A stretch of 64,000 nt of DNA from Escarpia spicata (GCA_963995525.1 OZ023205.1:49913743-49977742); one strand, 5' to 3'. Positions 1-11,486 are shown, counted from the first letter of the stretch. The notes: generated by a model from the sequence alone, not told the origin. Translations and numbers: made by a program.

Positions 1-106
1 ACCCAAATAAAAAAAACGCAAATTAAATCAAATGTAAAACAATTAAATAAATAATGAAATACAAATTTAAATCCATACCCCTATCCCTAGTCTAACTATG
101 TAATAT

Positions 107-1994
107 CTAGTTTTGTGGCACCCTTGCTTTGAAAGTGTCAAGGGTGCTGGCAGCTACAGCTGTTTCAGGCAGATCGTTCCAGTCTTTGATGGTATTGGGG
201 AGGAAAGAATGTTGTCTGTACTTCGTTCTACACTGGATCTGGCAGAGCTGCTGTGAGTGCCCTCTTCTTTGTCTGATCGGAGCAGGATGGAGTTTGGAGC
301 GATCGACTACAGCTTGGTTCTTAATGATTTTATGTAACATGGTCAATCTTGCCACGTTTCTGCGGTACTGGAGGGAAGGCCATTTGAGTCTGTTGATCAT
401 TGTGGTGACACTAGATGTCTTCTGGTACTGATTGACCACAAACCGAGCGGCTCTTCTCTGGAGTGCCTCGATCTTGTCAATGTTACGCTGTGTGTAAGGG
501 TCCAAGACTGAGCAGACATACTCCAGTATGGGACGAACGAGGTCTTGTATGTTGTCTCCTTCAGCTGGGTGGCGCTGATCTTGATGTTGAAACCTAGGGT
601 CTTGTTGGCTTTAGCACAGATGTTGTCAATGTGCTGGTCCCAGCAGATGTCTCGGGTGATGGTAACGCCGAGGTACTTGGCAGAGGTGACCATTGCCAAG
701 GTACGGCCATGGAGTAGGTATTGGCACTCCACTATGGTCCTCTTGCGGGTGACAGGGAGAGTTATACATTTCCCTGGGTGGAAAGCCATGTCCCATCGTT
801 GTTCCCAGTTTTCCAGTCGGTGGAGGTCGACTTGTAGCTGGTGTTGGTCGTGGTCAGTGGAGGAGAGGCGATAGACAGCGGTGTCATCAGCAAATAGGCG
901 TGTCCGTGAAGTGAGTTGTTCTGGGAGGTCATTGATGTAGGCCAGGAATAGTGCTAGGCCGACAACTGACCCCTGTGGTACACCTGAGCGCACACTGACG
1001 CAGCCTGAGGTAGCATCGTTAACCACTACTGCTTGCCGCTGATTCCTGAGGAAAGCCCCGAGCCACTGGTTGACTTTGCCTTGGACTCCATAGTGGTGTA
1101 GCTTATGTAGGAGGAGGCTGTGGTTAACCCGGTCGAAGGCTTTCGCAAAGTCCATTATTATGATGTCGGCTTGGTGGCCTTTTTCCAAGTTCTCGCTGAG
1201 TTCTTCAGTGAAGTCCAGTAGTTGTGTTTCACAGGATCTTAATTTGCGGAAGCCGTGTTGTTCTGGCCTGAGGATTCCATTGCTTTCGAGGTGATTCATC
1301 AGAGCGCTGACGATGACATGTTCTAGAATCTTGCATGGAACGCTTGCGATGGATACGGGGCGGTAGTTTGCTGGATCATAGTGCTCGCCTTTCTTAAAAA
1401 CGGGCGTTATGTTGGCTTCTCTCCAGTTCAATGGGACTTCGTCTGTGCTGATAGAGGACTGAAGATAGTAGTCAAAATTGGGGCTGCTTCAGTTGCCAGT
1501 TCTCTGAGTACCTGTGGACTGATGTGGTCCGGGCCACGGGCCTTGTAGGGATCTAGTTTGGTGAGAATCTTGTAAATGCCCTCCTCTGAGATGACGAGGT
1601 CAGTCAGCGTGGATGAATGTTCACCATAACTCATCTGACACCTGGCTTGGAATTCTCCATCAGTATACTCCGTCCCTTCACTGAAGGCGGCCGGGAAGTG
1701 GTTGTTCAGAGCTTGTGCTTGGGCCGTAGGGTCTGTTATGAGCTGTCCACTGACCTTCAAGGGGGAGATGCTAGCCTTGGAAGATCTCTGGTGTTTGATG
1801 AAGGTCCAAAAACGCTTCAGAGAGTGGGAGCCTTCTGCTGACTCGGGGTCAACTGTGATCGCATCATTGATGTATTCCCAGTAGGAGCGACGTATCTTGC
1901 GCTGGATCTGGCTGCGTAGGCTCCTAGACTCCTTCCTTAGTTCTTCCGAGCCCTGCTTCTTCATCATCTTGTACACCCGGTCGCGTCTCTTCAC
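107..1994 (-). pseudogene. LINE A reverse transcriptase and C-terminal domain
   Basis: Three overlapping open frames (1,994-1,428, 1,431-397 and 505-107) together make one RT domain broken by frameshifts near 1,460 and 540. Visible RT blocks are FKKGEHYDPANYRPVS, MDFAKAFDRVNH, SGVPQGSV and the catalytic LFADDTAVY. The linker carries KRRDRVYKMMKK, typical of the basic stretch between endonuclease and RT. The C-terminal piece, from DPYTQRNIDKIEALQRR to DWNDLPE, is the usual post-RT region of this LINE type. The catalytic aspartates are kept, so the decay is by indels rather than loss of the active site. Confidence 0.85.
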
Positions 1995-2095
1995 CAGTTT
2001 ATGGATGTCTGGAGTGATCCATGGCTTCTGATCTTTTGGCGTGCTTCCTTGTGTGGACGAAGGATGATACTGCCTTAGTGAGGGTGTCTCTAAAC

Positions 2096-3298
2096 CTACT
2101 CCACAGTTCCTCTGTAGTGAGGCTGACTCTCACTCTCTCTCTCTAGTTCAGCTTGAAGGTCCTTCAATGCCATCTTCATACTCTCCCAGTCGGCTTTCTT
2201 GTACAGTGGTATCTTCCGTGGAGATTGCCTGATTTTCTGTGTTGCATTATTGTTTTCGCAGTATGGGATGTTGTGGTCTGATAGTCCTGGGATCACTTCG
2301 ACTCTTGTGATCAGTGTTGGGGTGTTAGTCAGGAAGAGATCCAGGGTGTTTTTTAATCTTGTTGGTTCCATGACAAGCTGGTCCAACCCATGGTCGTGGA
2401 TCATATCGATGAAACTGTTGTGAAGACGAGGATGGACAGGTTTAGGTTTCAGGGACATAGTAGCCCAATCCCAGTCGGGGAAGTTGAAATCCCCTCCAAT
2501 GAGGAAGTGTGCATTCGGGAACTTTGTGGCTTTGTCAAGCGACTCACCGAGCTTCCTAAGGCTGTCTTCATCCGCGACATTTGGGCGGTAGTAGGAGCAC
2601 AGGTAAAGGGTTTTCCTGCCATGCAGTTTCACCCCCACCCTTATCATCTCGCATTCAGTGGACAGCTCGGGTACCAAGTAGCTCTTCAGACTGTTACGAA
2701 CCGCAATTAGTACTCCACCTCCTTTCCTGCCTCTGTCCTTCCTGTAGATGGTGAATATGTCTGGGAATACTTCGTTGTCGGTAACTGCGTCAGACAGCCA
2801 GGTCTCAGTGCCTATCAAAATGTCAGGCTTCATGGTATCAAGCAAGTGCAGTGTTTCAGCCCGTTTCCCCACCGAAGACTGGCGGTTCACGTTCAAGACT
2901 CGCAGTGGTCTATTCTTCCATTTGTTTTGCTGATTTGCCCTAGTGGGAGTGGAGGCGTGATGTGGTTGAAAGCTGGTCTCGGCTGGTGTTGGACTTGAGA
3001 TGTCAGAGGCTGAGATTTCACATGCTGAAGGATGAGAGTTGCCAGACCAGTCGACTCCATGAAGATCAAAAGCTGTTACACTATTGGGGTTGCCGCCGAT
3101 AGCGCAGTGCCATTGGACGTCTTCCGAGTGCAACTTCTCAGAGCTGAGAGTAGGGATACTCTGGCAGTGGGCATGAAACCACATCCCGCAAGTGTCGCAT
3201 ACTACGCCTTTCTCTGACCAGCTGACGGATACGTCACAGGTTCCGCAGGGATAGTGGCTGTCGCTTAGTTCGGAGTGGTGGGATGGACCAGGGTTAGG
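2096..3298 (-). pseudogene. LINE A PHD-like finger and AP endonuclease domain
   Basis: The open frame starts at PNPGP (3,284-3,298). It continues into a zinc-finger pattern of PHD type: YPCGTC, then VVCDTC, WFHAHC and WHC. The expected last cysteine is a glycine (CAIGG), so the finger is damaged. The apurinic endonuclease domain follows, with GTETWL, KGGGVLIAV, YYRP, GGDFNFPDWDW and SDHN, which correspond to the metal-binding and catalytic blocks of the APE family that nicks target DNA for target-primed reverse transcription. The frame is open to 2,096 and is then lost to a frameshift before the linker and RT. It is part of LINE A, not a host gene. Confidence 0.8.
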
Positions 3299-3584
3299 TT
3301 ACAGGGGCGTAAGAGGTGAGAAGTAATAGGATGGATAGGTACAGAAGTACCAGCCTCTTCCTGTGATGAGTGGCAAATTTACCATGGCGTTTGCACCAGT
3401 TGTCTGCTAAAGCCTGTGTGAACAGACAGAGTCCGGTGCCAAAGGTACGAAACAAGGACTTCTCGTTGAATTTTACATGGTTCACACTGTGATAGTCAGA
3501 TGGTTTGTGAGCATCATATACTGTTAACTTGTGCACCAGAGCAATGAGCACGAGTGTAAATAGAGTGATATTCAATCTGAACAT
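3294..3584 (-). pseudogene. LINE A 5' hydrophobic ORF fragment
   Basis: An open frame of 96 codons with a hydrophobic N-terminus (residues 1-18) and a second hydrophobic stretch, LLYLSILLLL, just before its stop. It ends immediately upstream of an Asn-Pro-Gly-Pro motif that sits in the next frame. In related LINEs such a hydrophobic stretch leads into a 2A-like sequence at the start of the main ORF. Here a frame change and a stop (3,299-3,301) separate them. Function is inferred only from position. Confidence 0.45.
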
Positions 3585-4999
3585 GCTGACTGGGATCCTG
3601 ATGAGTGAATTTAGCTACATGGTCAATATTCAGTGTTGTAAGGGGGAAAGTGGAAACCATTTACATTCGCATACATGGCAGATGGAGCAGATTCCTGATC
3701 CTACTAACCAATGTGGTGTTCACAACGAAGAGAAGAATGTGCTCACATCAGTGCTGGCATGTACGAGACTTGTGATATTCAGCGTGCTATAACTACAGTG
3801 GAGTCTAATATGTGAAAAGTATGTCAGGATCAAATCCAATGGTGCCGTATACGAGGCTGCCCTGATCATGGTAGTAACTCTGTTTTTCTGGAGCCAAAAC
3901 AACTAAAAAGGTCTCAAGACCATATAAGGAGAATCCTGGAACCTTATAATACAAAATTGTTCAAGAAATAAACTGCTCCAAGTATAATCTTTTATGTAAA
4001 TAAAAAAATTTGAACGAAAATCCACAGCGGAAAAAAAATTGCGACCGGAAACGGAAGTCCACAACCCCCATCAATCCCTTCTTTCTGTTGCTACCCCCAT
4101 TTCCTCGCAGAACGCCGTGGCCTTCGCCTTTTCAACGACGTTTTCGCGAGTACTTAAAGAGTGATTTGTAATACCTAACGCCAGTGCACCCATGGTGAAA
4201 TTCTAAGATGGCGGCTGTCATTGTGATCACGTGACCTACCCCCCCGGCGGAAAGAAGTGGAAGTAGTGCCATCTGGCGGAATGTTATGGAGGTTGTGCCT
4301 AGTGCGGGAAGGTGGGACATGAGGGGTATGCAGTGGTAATTAGGGAGTAAGTAGGGGTAATGAGGTATTCTCCTAGAGAGGTGTGTATGAATGCGCGTGC
4401 TTGAAATAACGAACGAAACACGAAAGTATACACGAGTGCACACGAATTTTATTGACTAAAGATACAAGCGTAGAATGATTAACATACCTGTTAGCATATG
4501 CATGCGTGTGTGATATCATGCATGAAACCGTATTTTATTAACTAAGTGGATGATGTGACCTGACTTGCGGGTTATTTTACAACCACGCCAGTGGCTCGAA
4601 TAGTGGTACGACTTACGGGTGCCTGACCACCGCGCCATAGGCTCGAACGATAATGATGATGATGATGATACCTGCCTGTTAATGAAACACGGTACATGCA
4701 CGATATGTCAACCACTCCGTCGGTCTTATGATGACCTAGTTAGCGATAGCGAAACTGTAGTAATCGTTTGCTACCAGATCAGTGCCGAAATCCTTCAGCG
4801 GAAATCCGCGAAAGCGAAACTTTAGATAAGCAACACATTGACACACTACCAGTAGTACTGTAGCGAAAAATCCTGCAGCTCAAAAAGACTGCCGCACCGA
4901 CTCTTAATGTGCATGTTCGGAAGTACGTGCAGTATATAATTACTAGAATTTAAATTATTTGAAAACATAAGTATGGTATACATTAAATATACATGAATT
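3585..4999. other. Intergenic stretch with one GC-rich, promoter-like patch
   Basis: No convincing coding sequence. At 4,205-4,235 a YY1-type AAGATGGCGGC and an E-box TCACGTGA lie close together, and a CTCF-like GTGCCATCTGGCGG follows at 4,266-4,279. A short GAT/ATG run lies near 4,650. The patch could be an old promoter or the 5' UTR of a repeat. I see no gene that it would serve. Confidence 0.3.
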
Positions 5000-5007
5000 A
5001 ATGTTGT

Positions 5008-6535
5008 ATGTGGATTGCATACTTGGGTAGTGTATGCGTAGGTAGGGAGCGCCACTCTGTAGCGACCCTAGGCTTGTTCACGTGTGTCGTCGTTTTTGTA
5101 TTGTTGTGGTGGTTGTGGGTGTTTTTTTTCTCGAAGAACTGTGCATGCACGTGTATAACCATGGGAGGAAAGTGTCTGCTGTTTATCATCATGTGGTACC
5201 TCATTTCTGACTTTGTGCCAGCGATTTTCGTCGCTGGTGACCACGGCCCGGGATCTTCCGCCATTTTGATCAGGTACTCTCGCGAGTTTTTGTTTACACT
5301 TCAGCCCACCACTACACCCGACCTGAAACTGCCTCTTATTGAATTTACTGAGACCGTTGGGAACGACGACAGGAAGAAGAAGAAGAGGGGTTCTAGAGGA
5401 GGTGTGAGAGAAAGACTGAAAAGGCGTGGCAGTAGACACCCTCTCCCCACCATCACTCTCTCGAATATAAGAACGCTACAGAACAAGATGGACGAACTTT
5501 TGGCATTGACCCAGTTTGATGGTGACTTTCGTCGCTGTAACCTGATGTGTTTTACGGAAACCTGGCTAAATGAGAACGTTGATGAAAATTGTGTTTCTCT
5601 TCCTGGCTACGGTATGATTCGAGCGGACAGAGACAGCAGCTAGGCCCAGAAGAGGGTGGGTGGGGGTGTCTGCATGTATGTCAGTGACAAGGCTAAACAG
5701 TACCATGTGCGGGAGCGAGTGTGTACTCGAGATTATGAACTGTTTCACGTGTCATTCCGTCCTCATTACTTACCTCGTGAATTCGGCCAGCTGACTGTCA
5801 TTCTCGTCTACGTACCAGGCCCTGACTTCAAAGCTGCCGCCGAGAGAATTGCCGATAGTTACAACGCCGCTGCAGCCCGGTGTGCAGATCAACCAGTTTT
5901 TATCGCAGGAGATTTTAACCAGTGTGATCTTACCTCTCATCTTCCAACCCTCCAGCAGTATGTGTTGTGCCCCACCCGCCTCAATCGAACTATTGACTTG
6001 TGCTTTGGAAATATAGAGAACGCTTAAAAGTCTGTGTGTAGGCCACCACTTGGCCGCTCTGATCATAACGTTGTGCATATGCTGCCGAAGTACAGACAAA
6101 CGCTGAAGACAAAAACACCTAGAACTCGTGTTTCTCAACTCTGGACACCTGAAAGCATGGAGGAATTACGTGGTTGTTTTGAAGCAACAGAGTGGGATGT
6201 TTTTACGAACAGCTGCTCTGACCCATCTGAACTTGCGGACACTGTGTCGTCTTATGTCAAATTATGTGAAGAGTCAGTCATCAAAACCAGGACAGTGCGC
6301 GTGTACCCGAACAACAAGCCCTGGATAACGAAGGACCTTAAAGTGCATCTGAATCCAAAGAAACTTGCCTTTCTGCAGGGAAAGAAGGATGCATATCGTG
6401 AGAAATAAAAGGAATTTAGAAGGCTTGTTAGGATTGCCAAACTTGAATTCAAGAACAAAGTTGAGGGGAAATTTCGGACTGGTAATGCTAGGGAGGCATG
6501 GAATGGACTCAAAACTATGATGGGTAAGCAACAAA
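5008..6535 (+). pseudogene. LINE B leader, endonuclease domain and linker
   Basis: A single frame runs through this segment, interrupted by TAG at 5,641-5,643, TAA at 6,025-6,027 and TAA at 6,406-6,408. Recognisable blocks are LSNIRTLQNKMDELLAL, CFTETWLNENV, GGGVCMYV, YVPGPDF, IAGDFNQCDL and GRSDHNVV, covering the usual endonuclease active-site positions. NNKPWITKDLK follows in the linker. The leader contains a hydrophobic segment ending in AGDHGPGS, which weakly recalls a 2A-like motif but lacks NPGP. Because the frame survives the three stops, they look like point mutations in an otherwise collinear copy. Confidence 0.85.
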
Positions 6536-6559
6536 TCAAGCAGCCTGTGTACCATACTG

Positions 6560-8045
6560 GTGATCCCGTTACTGCATCAAATGAACTTAACCGTTTTTAT
6601 GCTCGGTTTGATGTTAATGATTTTCGTGGTCAATGTACATCTCTGTGCCAGACTGTTATACATTGAACTCTCTGAGGATGAGGTAGTGAAAACTTTCTCC
6701 AGATTGAACGCACACAAAGCTTCTGGCTCTGATGGAGTGAAAAACAAAGTCTTAAAGACGTGTGCGGCTCAGCTGGGGAGGATTTTCACTACCATATTCC
6801 AGGCTCTGCTAGACTCTCACACTGTACCCCTGGCATGGAAAACCTCGATTATCCCTGTACCAAAGAAACTTAGCCCCAGCCAGTTAAATGACTTTCGTCC
6901 AGTAGCACTTACCTCCACCTTAGCTAAATGCATGGAGAAGATTGTACTCAGTCGTTTGCTGTCTGATGTGTCTGCACATCTTGATCCTCTCCAGTTTGCT
7001 TATAAAGCCCGTAGGGGTGTTAAAGATGCTTCTCTCTTGTTGTTTAATCTGATTGCACAGCATCTTGAAGACTTCAAAGCCTACATCAGAGTGTTGTTCA
7101 TAGATTTTTCGAGTGCGTTTAATACCATCGAACCTTACGTTCTTTTGAAGCGCTTGATTGATCTTGATGTAAGCCCAAATATTGTTCTTTGGGTGAATGA
7201 TTTTTTGAAAGACCGTCCACAGCGTGTTAGTATTCAGGGTTGTATGTCGGATGAGATTATTGTAAATTCCGGCGCACCCCGGGGCTGTGTCCTCTCGCCG
7301 ACACTTTGTTCAATATACACAGATCACATGAGGTGTCAGACCTCCTCTAACTGGCTACTGAAATTTGCAGATGACATGGCCTTAGTTGGCCTCCTGAAAA
7401 AAGAAGATTCCCTGGCAGAATATTGTTTCACAAATCTTTGTTTTGGAGAAATGGTGTGCTGACAGTTTTCTTCACCTTAACGTTGGCAAAACGAAAGAAC
7501 TTCTGATCGACAACAGGAAAGTCTCTGATGTTTTTGCCCCTGCCAAGATTAGTAATGAACCTGTTGAAGTTGTGTCCAATTTTAAATATCTTGGCCCTTT
7601 TTATGACAACAAGCTGTCTTTCACTGATAACACTGATCACATTGTAAAAAAGGCAAACCAGCGCCTCTACCTTCTAAGGAAATTGAGATCTTTTGATGTG
7701 AACCAAGAAATCTTGGAAATGGTGTATAGGAGTTTAATAGAGAGTGTTCTGACCTTCAATGGTGTATGGTTTGGTAATCTGAACATGAAAGACAAAGGTA
7801 GGCTGTCACGCATTGTCAAAGTTGCAGGAAAAATTATTGGGTCAGGGCAGTACTCGCTGGAAGACTTGTACAGTGGCGCTGTCAGAAGGAAAGTTATTAC
7901 TATTGTTTGCGACCTCACCCATCCTCTTTTTGGCCAGTTCCAACAGCTTCCGTCAGGCCGACGATATAAGATGCCCCTTGCTCGGAAGAATCTCTTCAAA
8001 AAATCCTTTATACCAACTGCAGTGTCCATTCTCAACTGTAAGTGA
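6560..8045 (+). pseudogene. LINE B reverse transcriptase and C-terminal domain
   Basis: Two open frames, 6,560-7,462 and 7,443-8,045, together cover the RT. Blocks seen are LNAHKASGSDGVKNKVLK, DFRPVALTS, FIDFSSAFNTIEP, SGAPRGCVLSPTL and the catalytic FADDMALV. The second frame continues with HLNVGKTKELLID, FKYLGPFYD and the post-RT region up to SGRRYKMPLARKNLF. A frameshift near 7,445 separates catalytic and thumb parts, and another near 6,650 separates the RT from the linker upstream. It is not a host gene. Confidence 0.87.
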
Positions 8046-8712
8046 ATGTATTCTGTAGCAGTATTTTGTTTGCATTTAGTTTTTTATGTCATTATATTGT
8101 GCCTTAATATCCTGCAGTGTATATGTCGTGGCTCCACAGTTTTGTTTTTGTTTTTAACTTGTAATGCCGGCGCCAGATGTCTAGTCATGGTAACGCCACT
8201 CTTCTTTTTATTTGGATTATTATTTAACTTAAGGACTGAATGCTCATGATAAAAGAGTGCATGTGTAAATGAATCTTACCAATTTTAGGCATGACTATGA
8301 CTTCATAATAATCTATTGCAATATATATGTGTTTAATTGAATAATTACAGTCTGTGATAGTATGCTTACCATTTTATAATGTTTACAATTTTATAATGTA
8401 TTTACTCTGACCCCATGTATTAGCCTGATTGTTTACAGTACTACTTGTATGATAGACATTCTCCTCCTGTGGTTTACTTGTTTACCTGTTACTTATTTAC
8501 GTATTTATTGTGGTTTACTTATCTATGTGCATATGATCTATCACTATGTCCTTTTCTGCATGTGATATGAATATTATGTGATAACCTCGCTCTTAGTACT
8601 TATCTTAACCTTGTATACATACATATGTAAGATTTTATATGAACAAGCCTAAAGGAAATTTTCTGTAACCCAACAGACAATAAAGTTATTGTATTGTATT
8701 GTAATTGTATTG
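8046..8712 (+). repeat. LINE B 3' UTR and pentanucleotide tail
   Basis: A non-coding, T-rich stretch that ends in ACAATAAAGTTATTG followed by imperfect TATTG/TAATTG repeats (about 8,685-8,712). The position directly after the last LINE codon and the tail type mark it as the element's 3' end. Confidence 0.7.
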
Positions 8713-8829
8713 TAACTATGCCTACAGTATCTTTGTTTCATTACTAGCATGAAACCATGCAACTATATAAAGGACAATACACGTTTCAATTAGTGTGTAT
8801 AGTGTACATTATATCAATGTAAAACTCAT

Positions 8830-9600
8830 TACTCTGAAACTTTCATGTCAGGACTAACTGTTACTCCTAAGTCCTTTTCGTTTACAGTTTTACCTAATAT
8901 AATATTCTTTGTTCACATTTCCATGTCCTATGTGGATGCATAAATTTACACTTTCAAAAATTGAATAACATTTTCCATTTGACCAATTTGGTTAGATCAT
9001 CCTGTAAAAATGTGTTTATCTGCATTTGTTTTAACTGTTCTGAACACTTGTATCGTCTGCGAATTTCAGTACTTTGCTTGATACATCATCATCCAAATCA
9101 TTTTATATATATATATATAGCAAGAATAATATAGGACTCAACACCGACCCCTGTGGTACTCCACTGAAAACTGGTTTCCACTTTGAAATCTCCCCCTCTA
9201 CTATCACTCTCTGTATTTTGTCTGTCAACCATGTTTGCATCCAACTGATCACACCATCCCCTATACCATGGGCTTCTAGTTAAATTAACAATCTTTGATG
9301 TGGCACTTTATCAAATGCTCTCTGAAAATGTAAGTAGACAACATCCACTGGTGACCCATAATCTACCCACTTTGTAATTTCTTCTAAAAACATAAGAGAT
9401 TGGTTAGACAAGACCTACCTTTTAGGAACCCATGCTTGGATTCATAGCGTTTCTAATAATTTGCATAAAACTGATGTTAAGCTCACTGGTCTGTAATTCT
9501 CTGTCTTGCTCCTAGATTGTTTTCAATAACGGTGTGATGTTAGTTTTAAAGAAGTGTGCGTGATTGTAAAGCTGCTGTACAATGAACACGGAAGGCTGAT
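8830..9600 (-). mobile_element. LINE fragment E: reverse transcriptase piece, minus strand
   Basis: Read on the minus strand, this AT-rich stretch gives pieces of one RT spread over several frames: TENYRPVSLTS, then CLTNLLEEITKWVDYGSPVD, FDKVPH, KPVFSGVPQGSVLSP, LKFADDTSV and KDLGVTVSPDMKVSE. It is heavily mutated. A (TA)n microsatellite at 9,104-9,120 has grown inside the LLYINDL block and spreads the frame apart. The same LINE family left a C-terminal piece at 49,480-49,775. No intact ORF remains. Confidence 0.75.
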
Positions 9601-9836
9601 GTGTTCGATATATACCTGGAATATTAACTTATAGACTAATTTCACTAGTCTCCTAAAAGGCCTACCTTGCGCATTTCATAATAGCCTATACGAGGCTCGG
9701 AAATAAACATGCTCAAAATCACAAAAATAGTTAAACAAATTGTAAAGAAATTCACAAACTACTTAATTTGCTGCTAAGCTTTCACCATCAACAATAACAA
9801 TTATAAACTAAAACGCATTAGTTGGGCAATAACACC

Positions 9837-10160
9837 TCAACAGTTTTGGGAGACCGGTTTTGGTCTCCTTAAAACAGCTGTGTAGCGCATATGAGTATGT
9901 CGTCGGCGAGGCGAAGATGACAGATATTCTCCATCTATCTTCAAGCCTCTGGTTTCCCAGTTCATTCTTCGGAATATGCTTTCGAGTGTTGCCGTAAACA
10001 GCTTGGTTGATACGGTGTCACCCTGTCGTACTCCTCTCTTGATGTTGATCTTGTTGCTCTTTTTGTGTATGTGGACTGTCACCGAGCTGTTAGTGTAGAT
10101 GCCTTTGTGAAGTTCGATGTACCTGTCTTTTATCCCCTGGTCTTGAAGGGATATCAATCA
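9837..10160 (-). mobile_element. RTE-like LINE fragment F: RT core
   Basis: A 106-codon minus-strand frame with the RTE-clade RT pattern YIELHKGIYTNSSVTVHIHK, GVRQGDTVSTKLFTATLE and NWETRGLKIDGEYL. The catalytic block follows in a shifted frame as LADDILIC, so there is one frameshift directly before the active site. The upstream side abuts a long (TA)n run. It is a truncated, inactive copy. Confidence 0.75.
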
Positions 10161-10163
10161 CTC

Positions 10164-10164
<1 letters not shown>

Positions 10165-10230
<66 letters not shown>
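10165..10230. repeat. (TA)n microsatellite
   Basis: An uninterrupted TA dinucleotide run of more than 30 units next to the RTE-like fragment F. Confidence 0.95.
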
Positions 10231-10239
<9 letters not shown>

Positions 10240-10514
10240 GTGCATTAGTATGTAAACTATGTCTGTAGGTTTTTAAAGCATATTTAGCCAAAAATTATAA
10301 GGAATATTATTCAGATGTTTTACTATACATGTTGCAGCTATTCCGTCACTGCAGTTATGTCAGTATTATGTCGTTAATACTGTTTTTAACAGTCATTGCT
10401 ACTGTTTTTAAGTCAAAATGCATGCTATGCATATGTACCTTGTTAACAAATAAAGTGTTATCATAGTTCATCTCTTTCTTCTTCCCAGGAGATGGAGATT
10501 TAAGTTGAACCCTG

Positions 10515-10670
10515 AAGAGATTCACAACTGGGCGCGTGACACGCACGCACGCATGCACACACACGCGCACCGAAACACACACGCACGCACACGTAAACAA
10601 ACACACGCACGCGCACACGCATAGTATCTACGTACGTGCACACGCACGCACGCACACGCTCGCGTGACTA
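10515..10670. repeat. CA/CG-rich low-complexity tract
   Basis: A mixture of ACGC, ACAC and ACGT units without a fixed period. The open frames across it are simple-sequence artefacts. Confidence 0.8.
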
Positions 10671-10768
10671 TTAATTAAAACCTGTCACATAATTTTCATA
10701 ATTGACAATTACACATCAATTATGAAAATAATAATCATTTCGTCGAACGAGTGTCCAAACACAGAATA

Positions 10769-11165
10769 TAGTAGACCTCGACCATTGGTCAAGAACGCTC
10801 GTTTTTCACCCTAGTATGCAAAGGCCAAAAAATTAGTTTTCCGGACCGGTAACACTATATAGGGAACGACGAAAATTTTAATAATACGTCATTAAATAGT
10901 GTAGCATTGCTCGATATAATATACAAGTATAAGATACAAGGCTTATGATGTATTGACTAAAAAGTGGTCCCGAATGGTCGGACTGTTAGCATTTCACCAT
11001 AGCAAAGGCGAAATACTATGGCATTGTTCAGTATATAAAGTATATACAATGCCTATATATATGATGCAAGGACTAAAAAAGGGGTCCCGAATAGTCGGGC
11101 TTTTGGCCATCACCCTAGCAAAGGCCAAAAGCCCGACTATTCGGGGCTATGCAGTGACACAAGGG
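10769..11165. repeat. Short element with tandem units and a 23-bp-arm hairpin
   Basis: Two clearly related units of about 108 bp (10,903-11,009 and 11,010-11,150) share the order GCATTG, an AT-rich middle, GACTAAAAA, GGTCCCGAAT and CACC(A/C)TAGCAAAGGC. A more diverged third trace lies at 10,769-10,836. The last unit carries a perfect inverted repeat: left arm 11,086-11,108, right arm 11,123-11,145, loop 14 nt. The block ends where the neighbouring RTE-like coding sequence is cut off, which suggests a mobile element inserted there. The family is not recognised. Confidence 0.7.
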
Positions 11166-11177
11166 AACGACAATGCT

Positions 11178-11400
11178 ATATTTTTGCTTGTTGGAGAACT
11201 CGATTAGCGATTTCGTCGCGGCGCATCACGTGTTTTGCCAAGTGTAGTTGACGACGTCTCACGGTGGTGGAGATTCGTGGCAGATTGCCGTACAATTCCT
11301 CCTGGCCGGTGACGTGATCGCGCCAGGACACAATGCAGAGTTTGCCTACTAGTCTGGTGTAGGAGTCGTCAAGGGATTTCTCGAATGTTCGATTCCTGCC
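11178..11400 (-). mobile_element. RTE-like LINE fragment: C-terminal domain
   Basis: A minus-strand frame reads SLDDSYTRLVGKL, CIVSWRDHVTGQEELYGNLP and RRRQLHLAKHVMRR, the post-RT region of RTE-type LINEs in which a Trp-Arg-Asp-His block is followed by LYG.LPR. It stops at about 11,178 where the hairpin element begins, before the expected end of the domain. It lies on the wrong side of fragment F to be the same insertion, so two RTE-like copies are implied. Confidence 0.75.
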
Positions 11401-11486
11401 GATGTTTGCCCGTTCATCGAAACATTACTGGCTGTTTGCACACTCACTGATTTCATTGTAGTACAGTTCATGACTCACAACCACCA

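Larger units (their letters stand above)
1..3584 (-). mobile_element. LINE A: decayed CR1/Jockey-like non-LTR retrotransposon
   Basis: A minus-strand retroelement that reads, from high to low coordinates, short hydrophobic ORF, PHD-like finger, AP endonuclease, reverse transcriptase and C-terminal domain, followed by an AT-rich 3' end in the first 106 bases. The coding sequence changes frame at least three times (near 2,050, 1,460 and 540), so this copy cannot make one polyprotein. Family placement rests on domain order and on the C-terminal sequence around DPYTQRNIDKIEALQRRAAR, a type common in marine invertebrate genomes. The exact clade is not certain. The 3' terminus may lie just outside the window, and no target-site duplication could be assigned. 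Confidence 0.85.
5000..8712 (+). mobile_element. LINE B: decayed Rex1-like (CR1 superclade) retrotransposon
   Basis: A nearly full-length plus-strand LINE with, in order, a hydrophobic leader, a basic RGSRGGVRERLKRRGSR stretch, AP endonuclease, reverse transcriptase, a C-terminal domain and a 3' UTR that ends in a poly-adenylation-like AATAAA and a (TATTG)n tail at about 8,690-8,712. That pentamer tail is a known feature of CR1-type LINE ends. Three in-frame stops and two frameshifts show that the copy is dead. Assignment to the Rex1/Babar side of the CR1 superclade rests on the NNKPWITKDLK block and the LPREF block in the endonuclease, and is tentative. Confidence 0.88.

Noticed and set aside
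129..874. Plus-strand open frames over LINE A
   Set aside because: Shadow frames of the minus-strand reverse transcriptase.
5225..5262. 2A-like motif in the leader of LINE B
   Set aside because: AGDHGPGS recalls the motif, but the NPGP core is absent.
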